A DNA stretch of 64,000 nt. Origin: Candidatus Dormiibacterota bacterium (GTDB lineage: Bacteria > Chloroflexota > Dormibacteria > Aeolococcales > Aeolococcaceae). Below the pieces are notes generated by a model, which saw only the letters and a program-made list of their open reading frames with translations, searched no databases and was not told the origin of the DNA. Shown here piece after piece: positions 8,341 to 15,385 of this stretch; position 1 is the first letter of the stretch; each line of letters starts with the position of its first letter. Where the stretch lies: positions 195,719 to 259,718 of the forward strand of contig PMOL01000009.1 in NCBI GenBank assembly GCA_003162415.1, written 5' to 3'. A program made the position numbers and the translations under genes.

Positions 8341-10332
8341 CTATCCCGTGGTGATTCGCCCGATGACGGCGCCGGCAGCTGTGAACCACATGGCCCCGTC
8401 TGGGCCGGCGGCGATCCCGAGCGTGTGCCCTTCCATCCCGATGTTCGTCACAGCCCCGCCGGTGGTGATTCTTGTGATCGTGGTGCGGCCTCCGTTGGTA
8501 ACCCACAACGCCCCATCGGCCCCGGCCGCGATGTCTGTCGGGATAGGGCCGATCGCGGGGCCGCTGTACAGCGTCACGCTCCCATTCATGGTGATCCGTC
8601 CGATCGCGTCGTCAAGACTACCGGTGAACCACATCGCCCCGTCTGGGCCGGCTGCGATCCCGTTCGTTCCACTGATGCCGCCGAGGCCGGTGCTGTAACT
8701 CGTCACCTTCCCTGCGGTGGTGATCCGCCCGATTAGCCCGCCGAACTGATCGCCGCCAGTGAACCACATGGCCCCGTCTGGGCCGGCGGCGATCCCCAGC
8801 GGGGCGCTAATGCCGGGACCGCTGTAATTGGTGACCACCCCGGTGGTGCTGATCCGTCCGATGGAGTTGTTGTTAGTGAACCACAACGCCCCGTCGGGTC
8901 CGGCCGCGATGTACTGGGGGTCGATAATGCCCGAGCCCGTGTAATTCGTCACTGTCCCCGCAGTGGTGATTCGGCCAATCGAGTTGTTACCGCTATTGGC
9001 GAACCACAGAGCGCCATCAGGTCCAGCGACGATCCCGAGTGGGGAGCTAATGCCGGGACCGGTGTAACTAGTGCTTACCCCCGAGGTTGTGATCCGTCCA
9101 ATCGAGTTATCGGCCAGGTTGGTAAACCACAACGCCCCATCAGGCCCGGCCGCGATCTCGTAAGCGTATTCGATCCCGTTGGTGAAGTAGTTTGTCACCA
9201 CCCCGGAGGTCGTGATCCGTCCGATTGAGTTGGAATTGGTAAACCACAACGCGCCATCAGGCCCAGCCACGATCCCGCGCGGGTAGGAAAGGCCGGAAGC
9301 GGTGTAATTGGTGACCACCCCGGAGGTCGTGATCCGTCCTGTCGAGTTGTTGCCATTGTTAGTGAACCACAGGCGTCCATCAGGCCCTGCGGCGATCCCC
9401 GTCGGGGAGCTAATGCCTGGACCGGTGTAATTGGTGACCACCCCACCGGTGGTGATCCGTCCGATGGAGTTATTGCCATCGTTGGTGAACCACAAGGCTG
9501 CCCCATTGGGCCCAGCCACGATCCCGAGTGGGGAGCTAATGCCGGGACCGGTATAATTGGTGACCACCCCAGCAGTGGTGATCCGTCCGATGGAGTTGTT
9601 GCCACTGTTAGTGAACCACAAGCCTCCGTTGGGCCCAGCCACGATTCCGAGCGGGGAGCTAATGCCGGGACCGGTGTAATTGGTGACCACCCCGGAGGTC
9701 GTGATGCGCCCAATCGAGTTGTTGGCATCGTTGGTAAACCACAAGGCACCGTCCGGTCCGGCGGCGATGTACTGTGGGGCGCTAATGCCGGGACCGGTGT
9801 ACATCGTCACCTTCCCAGTGGTGGTGATCCGTCCGATTGAACCTGAGGTATAGGGGTTGGTGAACCACAAGGCCCCGTCGGACCCGACAGCGATTCCGCG
9901 CGGGAAGTTGATGCCGTGGCCGCCGTAGATCGTGACCACCCCGGCGGTGGTGACCCGTCCGATGGAGTTCTCGCCATCGTTAGTGAACCACAAGGCTCCA
10001 TCGGGCCCAGCCACGATATCTCCCGGGTCATTCACGCCGTGGTAGAGCGTCACCACGTGATGGAAGCCCGTGCCAGATGCACTGCCGACTGTTGCTCCGA
10101 GGGTTAGGGCGGGCACTCCAATCAGCACCGCAGCCAAGACAGCCAGATGTCGGGTCAGCAAGCGGTGACGTACTACTCGTTCAGAACGTCCACGCTCCTG
10201 ATGTCCCGCCTTGAGCGGTGAAGCTCCGCCGCGACCCGTTGGTCGAAGATGAGGCTGCGGTTCCGAATGCGAGCCGCCGATGACGCTCAAAGCCACCGAT
10301 GCGGCACCACCAGCTGCGAGTGCACACCTCAT
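8341..10332 (-). CDS. Secreted Vgb-like (streptogramin-lyase-type) beta-propeller protein with 14 repeats
   Basis: The 663-residue product has 14 repeats of about 41 residues with the core GIAAGPDGALWFTNxxNNSIGRITTxGVVTNYTGPG. Vgb-type propellers have seven blades, so 14 repeats would make two propellers. Many repeats are nearly identical at DNA level, a sign of recent expansion. The catalytic His/Glu set of true virginiamycin B lyases is not evident, so lyase activity should not be assumed. I start at ATG 10332, which has an AGGGGGA ribosome site, not the earlier ORF start. The N-terminus is odd: MRCALAAGGAASVALSVIGG copies the signal peptide of the neighbouring gene, and a second signal-like segment (LLTRHLAVLAAVLIGVPALT) follows about 60 residues later. 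Confidence 0.85.
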   Translation of the reverse strand: MRCALAAGGAASVALSVIGGSHSEPQPHLRPTGRGGASPLKAGHQERGRSERVVRHRLLTRHLAVLAAVLIGVPALTLGATVGSASGTGFHHVVTLYHGVNDPGDIVAGPDGALWFTNDGENSIGRVTTAGVVTIYGGHGINFPRGIAVGSDGALWFTNPYTSGSIGRITTTGKVTMYTGPGISAPQYIAAGPDGALWFTNDANNSIGRITTSGVVTNYTGPGISSPLGIVAGPNGGLWFTNSGNNSIGRITTAGVVTNYTGPGISSPLGIVAGPNGAALWFTNDGNNSIGRITTGGVVTNYTGPGISSPTGIAAGPDGRLWFTNNGNNSTGRITTSGVVTNYTASGLSYPRGIVAGPDGALWFTNSNSIGRITTSGVVTNYFTNGIEYAYEIAAGPDGALWFTNLADNSIGRITTSGVSTSYTGPGISSPLGIVAGPDGALWFANSGNNSIGRITTAGTVTNYTGSGIIDPQYIAAGPDGALWFTNNNSIGRISTTGVVTNYSGPGISAPLGIAAGPDGAMWFTGGDQFGGLIGRITTAGKVTSYSTGLGGISGTNGIAAGPDGAMWFTGSLDDAIGRITMNGSVTLYSGPAIGPIPTDIAAGADGALWVTNGGRTTITRITTGGAVTNIGMEGHTLGIAAGPDGAMWFTAAGAVIGRITTG

Positions 10333-10358
10333 GGCTATCCCCCTGTCTCTCAAAACAG
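10271..10358 (-). repeat. Duplicated leader and signal-peptide segment, copy 1
   Basis: About 88 bp covering the ribosome site, start codon and first 20 or so codons of the Vgb-like gene is nearly identical to 11631-11719 at the start of the PQQ-like gene. A 1-nt indel and a few substitutions separate them. Confidence 0.85.
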
Positions 10359-10477
10359 CCCTGATTTTGGCAGGAAGGGCAGACTGACCAGTGCTGCCAG
10401 TCAGGAGACGCCGGAGTAGTTGGCGCTGCCGTAAGACTAGATCTGAAGCTGCTCGCATACCCAGAGCCCTACGGGCG

Positions 10478-11692
10478 TCAAGGCACATAGCCGTGGAGTG
10501 AGACGCCGTAATTTGCGTTCTCGGTACACACGTACACGCGTCCGTCAACTGGGATCACGGCACCGACAAACGCAGCAGCGGAAGATGGCGGCGAGAGGGT
10601 TCCGAGCAGGGCACCGGTGCTGCTGTTGAGCATGACGAGCTTATTCAGCGCATTTTCGTTGGCGATGCCGAGTACCGTGTAATCGTCGTCATCAACATAG
10701 ACGACGCCGTTAGCGATCGTGGGCGCGTCACCTTGGTACTCCGGGTCATCCCAGACCAAGCTGCCATTGGTGGCATTGAACGCTGCCACGCCATTCGTTG
10801 CTCCCGCTCCGGCCGCAAATACGAGCCCTCCGGCAACCGCGGGAGCGCTGACGTCTCCGGTCAGGGCAGTCTCATGCCACACGATGCTGCCCGTTGCCGC
10901 GGAAAGTCCGTAAACACCACATCCGGTCACATACAGCATTGAGCCGGAGACCGCGACCGCCGAGGCTCCGCATGTGTCGATGGCCTGCGACCAGATGACC
11001 GCCCCCGTGGCCGCATTGACCTTGTAGATGACGGCCTCGGTGTTGTTGGAGCCGGAGGCGAAGACGGCGCTCCCGTCAGAAGTGAGGGAGGGTGAATCGA
11101 CGGAATCGGAGTAAGGCCCCTGATCGTCTGGAAGCCCGATCGACCAGCGGACCGCCCCCGTCGCAGCATTGATTGCGGCTAGATCGCTCTCATCATCTTC
11201 CGCGTATACCGTGCCGTCTCCTGCCGAGGGTGGCTCTATGCCGAGGCTGACCCCCGAGAACAGGCACATGACCTTCTTGCCACCGGTGCTGATCGCGGCA
11301 ACACCTGGATCGTCCAGCTCCACCCAGACGCGACCCTGTGCGAATGCCGGATCCGACGTGTCCTCGCCGCAGATGCCGGTTCTCCACTCGACCGCGCCGG
11401 TTGCACCGTCGATCGCTGCAACGTCATAGTTGTCCGAGAGATAGACGACGCCGCCGGCCACGATGGGGTCGGCATATACCCCATTGACGCGAGTGCTGAA
11501 GGCGCTGACCAAATGACCCACGTTTGCTCGGGTCAGGACGGTCTCTGATGGGTTGTATCCAGAGTGTTGAGCGTTGAAGCCCCACTGTGTCCAGTTGGCC
11601 GGTGATGTCGTTGCGGCGCTGGCAGGATGGGATCCGCCGATGACGCTCATAGCCACCGATGCGGCAACACCAGCTGCGAGTAGAAACCTCAT
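10478..11692 (-). CDS. Secreted PQQ-like beta-propeller repeat protein
   Basis: The 404-residue product has a signal peptide (MRFLLAAGVAASVAMSVIGG, cleavage near HPASA). It is followed by repeats of the PQQ/quinoprotein type: GGVVYLSDNYDVAAIDGATGAVEWRTG, DGTVYAEDDESDLAAINAATGAVRWSIG, AVIYKVNAATGAVIWSQA and similar. The A-x-[DN]-A-x-T-G-x-x-x-W signature marks each blade. No PQQ-dehydrogenase active-site residues were identified, so it is a structural propeller like BamB, not a proven enzyme. The start at ATG 11692 has AGGGGGA about 6 nt upstream; the ORF track's extension to 11899 lacks support. It lies directly upstream of the Vgb-like gene on the same strand, so the two may be coexpressed. 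Confidence 0.85.
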   Translation of the reverse strand: MRFLLAAGVAASVAMSVIGGSHPASAATTSPANWTQWGFNAQHSGYNPSETVLTRANVGHLVSAFSTRVNGVYADPIVAGGVVYLSDNYDVAAIDGATGAVEWRTGICGEDTSDPAFAQGRVWVELDDPGVAAISTGGKKVMCLFSGVSLGIEPPSAGDGTVYAEDDESDLAAINAATGAVRWSIGLPDDQGPYSDSVDSPSLTSDGSAVFASGSNNTEAVIYKVNAATGAVIWSQAIDTCGASAVAVSGSMLYVTGCGVYGLSAATGSIVWHETALTGDVSAPAVAGGLVFAAGAGATNGVAAFNATNGSLVWDDPEYQGDAPTIANGVVYVDDDDYTVLGIANENALNKLVMLNSSTGALLGTLSPPSSAAAFVGAVIPVDGRVYVCTENANYGVSLHGYVP

Positions 11693-11719
11693 GGCTATCC
11701 CCCTGTCTCCTGAAAACAG
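11631..11719 (-). repeat. Duplicated leader and signal-peptide segment, copy 2
   Basis: This is the counterpart of 10271-10358. In this gene the segment encodes a complete, single signal peptide, so this copy is the more likely source. Confidence 0.85.
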
Positions 11720-12292
11720 TTTCGATCTTAACAGGTTGATCGGTGGCTCGTCAGCCGTGGCCGGATATTTGTGGTGGAGCCAAGGAGACGCCGTCCTCCC
11801 AGTTGCGAAGGGTTCCTCTAGCGGTGACCGCTTGGGCAGACAGTCGATGCCCATCATCGATGGGCTTTGCATCCGGCAATGGCCAGCCTCGTCGGGCACG
11901 AAGGCGACGTCACGGGAACGTACTCGAGACGATCGTTGTGCCAGGAGTAGTCTTAACGCTCACGTCCACATTGGCTCGGACGACTGCGCTTTCAGGTCAA
12001 GAAACAACTGTAAATAGCAGAACTCATTGCAACAAATAAGATCATTTGGCGCTGGTGATCCGGCCTCGAGAGTACGCTCGTCCAGCGGGAATGTTCGGGT
12101 CAAAGTCGAGCTTTTCCCGGGTTACAATCATTGACATGAGAGAGCATCGGGCCGTACACGTCAGCACTCGTGATTTCGCAATGGCGAAGCATCAACAGCG
12201 AGGTGAAGCAGCGCCACGCACGGCTCGATCACGTTACGAGATTAGGGTGGCAGCAACGCTGGCAAGGAGGGGCCCGGGATCAGCCCGAGAGC
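11720..12292. other. Non-coding region between cargo and recombination module
   Basis: About 570 bp lies between the divergent PQQ-like gene and the excisionase-like gene. ORFs here (for example 12046-12306) show no recognisable protein. The stretch 11990-12050 is AT-rich and ttgacat occurs at 12131, so it probably carries the promoters of both directions. Confidence 0.4.
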
Positions 12293-12526
12293 GTGACGGT
12301 GGCTGAGGCGTTGTTGTTGACCAAGCAGCAAGCCGCTGATGCTCTTGCAATCAGCGTTCGGACGCTAGACCGGTGCAGGAACGAGGGCGAGTTACCGGCC
12401 GTTTACCTGGGGCCGCGTACAGTTCGATTCCGGCCAGAGGACGTGGTGGCCTTCAGGGATGCCAAAGTGAATACGCAGCCGGTGCTGCAGTGGCCCTTGA
12501 TGACGGTACCGCGCGGCAGGCGCTAG
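12293..12526 (+). CDS. Excisionase-like helix-turn-helix protein
   Basis: The 77-residue product carries a MerR/Xis-type winged HTH: LLLTKQQAADALAISVRTLDRCRNEGELPAVYLGPRTVRFRPEDVVAFRDA. Such proteins bend attachment-site DNA and drive excision with a tyrosine integrase, which lies 14 bp downstream. The start is uncertain: GTG 12293 gives the usual Xis length, but the frame is open back to GTG 12170, and the AAGGAGG at 12264 is too far away for 12293. Role inferred from fold and position. Confidence 0.75.
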   Translation: MTVAEALLLTKQQAADALAISVRTLDRCRNEGELPAVYLGPRTVRFRPEDVVAFRDAKVNTQPVLQWPLMTVPRGRR

Positions 12527-12540
12527 GCTTGCCCACGACG

Positions 12541-13719
12541 ATGACTAAGCCGTATTCACGTCGCGGCACGGGTAGCTACCGTAAGCGAGGCAAAAGCCAT
12601 CAGGTGCGGATAGTCATCGATGGCGAGACCCGGTGTTTTAGCGCCGCAACGAAGACGGAAGCGCAGGCAAAGGCTAACGCATTTCTAGCGCAGCCGCAGA
12701 GCAGCGTCAAATCACCAACCGTCGGCGAATGGCTGGCCGAGTGGCTTACGCGGAAGAAAGCGCGACGCGCACCTCAAACGGTGCGGCCATATGAATCGCA
12801 TGCCAGGGTTCACATTGTTCCCCTCCTTGGGAAGGTACGTCTCGATGCACTCACGCCTGAGCACATCTACAAATTGCACGAAGCTTCCGGCGGTATGGCG
12901 CTCAAAGTGCACATGACGTTGGCGACGGCTCTGAATGAGGCCAGGCGATACGGTCACCGCGTGTCCAACGCAATCTCCATCGTGGATAGACCCGACAGAT
13001 CGCCCAGCAGAGCCGTCGCGCTGAGTGCCGATGAGGTCAACCGGCTGGTTGAGGCTGCAAAGGGTGATCCGCTGGAAGCTTTGTATGTGTTGGCCGTCAC
13101 CCTGGGGATTCGGCAGGGCGAACTCTTCGCGCTGCATTGGCAAGACATCAACTTTCAGTCGCGACAAATATACATAACCGGTAACGTCACGCGGCAACAT
13201 GACGGAAGCCGGGTCATCAACAAGCCGAAGACCCCGGCTAGCGTCCGGACCCTGGTGATGCCCCAAGTCTGTGCGGATGCCCTGGCACGAACGCCGCAGA
13301 CCAACGAATTGGTATTCCCGGGACCTGACGGGAAGCCGTGGGTTGCATCCAGCTTCTACAAACGCTGGCAGGCGATGAGGATGCTTGCCGGCCTCAGGCC
13401 CATCCGATTCCATGACCTGCGTCACACAGCGGACACCCTCGCGCTTGACGGCGGGGCTTCTGTTCTGACCGTGATGAAGACCATGGGCCATACGTCGCGT
13501 TCGATGACACTTGACCGCTACGGCCACCTGAGCGATGACGCTTCCGAAGACCTAGCGGACGAGATCGATGCGCGATTCGGGCCGCGGATTCGGGTGCTTC
13601 CCGGTCGCCGAAATGGACACGAAATGGACAGCGAGAAGAAAAACCTAGGGATTGCAACGGATTCCGCGTGCCGGGAGAGGGAGTCGAACCCTCACGAGGT
13701 TGTCCTCGGCGGTTTTTGA
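12541..13719 (+). CDS. int: Tyrosine site-specific integrase of the tRNA-Leu island
   Basis: The 392-residue enzyme has an N-terminal arm-binding region (MTKPYSRRGTGSYRKRGKSH...), a SAM-like core-binding domain (TVGEWLAEWLTRKK...) and a catalytic domain. Catalytic residues are visible: R191 (TLGIRQGEL), H291 and R294 (HDLRHTAD), H317 (MGHTS) and Y327 (LDRYGHL). I start at ATG 12541, with TAGGCT 11 nt upstream, instead of the long upstream extension. The C-terminus is unusual: it reads through the 22-bp arm repeat (GRRNGHEMDSEK) and then the attachment core (CRERESNP), ending HEVVLGGF in host tRNA sequence. In the excised circle the frame would end RRGKRKPRS instead. Confidence 0.93.
   Translation: MTKPYSRRGTGSYRKRGKSHQVRIVIDGETRCFSAATKTEAQAKANAFLAQPQSSVKSPTVGEWLAEWLTRKKARRAPQTVRPYESHARVHIVPLLGKVRLDALTPEHIYKLHEASGGMALKVHMTLATALNEARRYGHRVSNAISIVDRPDRSPSRAVALSADEVNRLVEAAKGDPLEALYVLAVTLGIRQGELFALHWQDINFQSRQIYITGNVTRQHDGSRVINKPKTPASVRTLVMPQVCADALARTPQTNELVFPGPDGKPWVASSFYKRWQAMRMLAGLRPIRFHDLRHTADTLALDGGASVLTVMKTMGHTSRSMTLDRYGHLSDDASEDLADEIDARFGPRIRVLPGRRNGHEMDSEKKNLGIATDSACRERESNPHEVVLGGF
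13610..13631. repeat. Arm-type repeat, right end of the island
   Basis: This is identical to 2838-2859 (two tandem gaaatggaca units) in the same orientation. It lies inside the integrase coding region, 35 bp before the right core. Confidence 0.7.
13667..13693. repeat. attR core, within tRNA-Leu 3' end and integrase frame
   Basis: These 27 bases are identical to the left copy at 2732-2758. They overlap the T-arm and acceptor of the intact tRNA-Leu gene on the minus strand and the last codons of int on the plus strand. Confidence 0.88.
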
Positions 13720-13751
13720 GACCGCTGCGTCTACCATTCCGCCACCCCGGC
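13669..13751 (-). tRNA. tRNA-Leu (anticodon CAA)
   Basis: On the minus strand the acceptor GCCGGGG pairs with TCCCGGC. The anticodon stem GCGGT/ACCGC encloses CTCAAAA (anticodon CAA). A long variable arm (GAGGACAACCTC-like) fits class II Leu, and the T-arm reads GAGGGTTCGACTCCCTC. CCA is not encoded. It is the integration target of the island. Confidence 0.95.
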
Positions 13752-13803
13752 AGGGTGGACAGCGTACCGGCTCCCGCCGGGAACCGGAGCGCGTGCTGGC
13801 GCG

Positions 13804-13809
13804 TACCCT
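13804..13809 (+). promoter_or_regulatory. Putative -10 box, leaderless start of the ECF sigma gene
   Basis: TACCCT ends 7 nt before ATG 13817, so transcription would begin at or next to the start codon. No Shine-Dalgarno sequence is present. Confidence 0.45.
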
Positions 13810-13816
13810 CAAATGC

Positions 13817-14392
13817 ATGGACGACGAGGCGCTCCTCGAGCGGGCACGCCGCGGCGACCGCGATGCCTTTGCAGCAATTGTCACTCGCCACCAGGATGAG
13901 CTCTACACCATGGCACTCAGGATTCTCGGGACACCGGCCGATGCGGCCGACGTCGTTCAGGAGACGTTCCTTCGCGCCTACGTCAGGATCCCGGTGCTTC
14001 GCGGCCAGACGATCCGGGCCTGGCTCTTTCGCGTCGCCATCAACTGCAGTCACGACGTCCAGCGCCGCAGCATCCGCCGGCCGGCAGATCCGCTCGAAGA
14101 TGCGGAGGGCAATATCGTCGAGCTCCCGGATCCCGATCTCGGGCCAGAGGCGACCGCCCTGGCGCGCGAGCGCGTGGCCGCGGTACGTGAGGCCCTGCTC
14201 ACGCTCCATCCCGACTTCCGCGCGGTCGTCGTCCTCCGGGACGTCAACGAGCTGAGCTACGAGGAGATGTCCGCAGCCCTCCGCGTCCCGATCGGAACCG
14301 TCAAATCCCGGCTCAACCGGGCTCGCTCGATGCTCGCCAAAGCCCTGCGCGGCACCGCCGCGGCCCCCGGGTTCGCCGAGGAGAACGCGTGA
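13817..14392 (+). CDS. ECF RNA polymerase sigma factor
   Basis: The 191-residue protein has sigma region 2 (AFAAIVTRHQDELYTMALRIL, then DAADVVQETFLRAY, WLFRVAINCSHD) and region 4 (LHPDFRAVVVLRDVNELSYEEMSAALRVPIGTVKSRLNRARSML). It directs RNA polymerase to promoters when released from its anti-sigma factor. The ORF track starts inside the tRNA; ATG 13817 before DDEALLERARRGD is the proper start. The stop overlaps the anti-sigma start by 4 nt (GTGA), indicating translational coupling. Confidence 0.93.
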   Translation: MDDEALLERARRGDRDAFAAIVTRHQDELYTMALRILGTPADAADVVQETFLRAYVRIPVLRGQTIRAWLFRVAINCSHDVQRRSIRRPADPLEDAEGNIVELPDPDLGPEATALARERVAAVREALLTLHPDFRAVVVLRDVNELSYEEMSAALRVPIGTVKSRLNRARSMLAKALRGTAAAPGFAEENA

Positions 14393-15342
14393 GCCCGCGC
14401 CGCCACCTGGACGATCTGTTCTCCGCGGCGTACGAGGACGAGCTCTCGCCGATCGAGGAGGCGCGCTTCCACGCGCACGTGCAGTCGTGCGCGCCCTGCG
14501 CTGCGGCGTATGCGGAGTTCCGGGCTTCCGTCGAGGCTCTCCGCGAGCTGCCGAAGGCGCGGATGCCCCATGTCGTGCACCTTCCCTCGACATCTCCGGT
14601 CGCCGAACGTCCGCCCCGGCCGCGCATCGGTCTGGGTTGGTTCAACCTCGGGGTTCTGCGCCGCTTCCCCGCGACCGCCATTGCCGGCGCCTTCGTCGTC
14701 GTCCTGGCGGCCACGGCCCTGTTGCATGGCGGCGCAACCCCGACCAGCACCCCGACCACCGGCTCGAGCAGCGCAGCTCATGCGCCAAGCGCCACCTCCG
14801 CGCCATTTGGCGCGGCAGGAGGTCCCCTTTCCACCGCATCCTGTACCGGCTCGATCGTCAGCATCGCCGGGGCGTCGCCCCCGCCCAGCTTCAGCCAGGA
14901 GGACCTGGCCACCGACCCGGCGCAGCCGGCGATTCAACTGGTCCTCGCGGCGCCGACGCTCCAGGTCACCTCGGGCAAGCCGGCCCTGGTGTATGCGCAG
15001 CTTTCGGTGCCGGTCACATCGCTGTCCAATCCGGGGACGGGATCCGCTCCAGTCACGTCCCGGACGGTGCTGCCGTGCGTGTCGGTCGCGGTCGCGAGGT
15101 CCAGCAACCGGCTGGACGTGCTCCCCGCTGTTGAGACCCCGGGGGCGGAGGGCCTGGGAGTGATCGACGGGTCGTACGGATACGTCGTATCGCCCCGCAC
15201 ATCGGGCCCCTTGCTCACCTTCAAGGTGCCGGCCGGGCTCGTCCCGGGTACCGAATTGCTCGTGGTTGCGAGTATCCCGGCCGGCTACACCGGCTTGAAC
15301 AGCCCGCCGCTGACCGCGGAGTTGACTCTCACCACCCGCTGA
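14389..15342 (+). CDS. Transmembrane zinc-finger anti-sigma factor
   Basis: The 317-residue protein begins with an anti-sigma domain carrying the zf-HC signature (HAHVQSCAPCAAAY, HxxxCxxC) at about residues 27-36. One transmembrane helix follows (ATAIAGAFVVVLAATALLHG, about residues 97-115), then a Ser/Thr/Ala-rich linker and an extracellular beta-rich domain of about 180 residues. It should hold the upstream sigma factor at the membrane and release it on an external signal. The start is GTG, overlapping the sigma stop. The outer domain is not recognised. Confidence 0.88.
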   Translation: MSPRRHLDDLFSAAYEDELSPIEEARFHAHVQSCAPCAAAYAEFRASVEALRELPKARMPHVVHLPSTSPVAERPPRPRIGLGWFNLGVLRRFPATAIAGAFVVVLAATALLHGGATPTSTPTTGSSSAAHAPSATSAPFGAAGGPLSTASCTGSIVSIAGASPPPSFSQEDLATDPAQPAIQLVLAAPTLQVTSGKPALVYAQLSVPVTSLSNPGTGSAPVTSRTVLPCVSVAVARSSNRLDVLPAVETPGAEGLGVIDGSYGYVVSPRTSGPLLTFKVPAGLVPGTELLVVASIPAGYTGLNSPPLTAELTLTTR

Positions 15343-15371
15343 CTCCCCGGCCGCGCCGACCCCTCCTTTAC

Positions 15372-15377
15372 TAGACT
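15372..15377 (+). promoter_or_regulatory. Putative -10 box of the GH18 lipoprotein gene
   Basis: TAGACT ends 8 nt before ATG 15386. The same hexamer precedes uvrB at nearly the same distance. Confidence 0.45.
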
Positions 15378-15385
15378 GGAAGGCA

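Larger units (their letters stand above)
2732..13693. mobile_element. Integrative element inserted in tRNA-Leu(CAA)
   Basis: A 27-bp direct repeat (2732-2758 and 13667-13693), identical to the 3' T-arm and acceptor end of tRNA-Leu, bounds about 11 kb. The right copy belongs to the complete tRNA gene and the left copy is the displaced 3' end. Inside, next to the right end, lie a tyrosine integrase and an excisionase-like HTH gene. Short direct repeats flank both cores on the element side. Cargo consists of three secreted beta-propeller proteins, a serine recombinase, a two-helix membrane protein and a small acidic protein. No replication, conjugation or capsid genes are visible, so it looks like a non-self-transmissible island or a satellite. 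Confidence 0.85.

Noticed and set aside
8341-10332. True virginiamycin B lyase (resistance enzyme)
   Set aside because: It shares the repeat type only. It has twice the repeat number, is secreted, and the catalytic residues are not evident.
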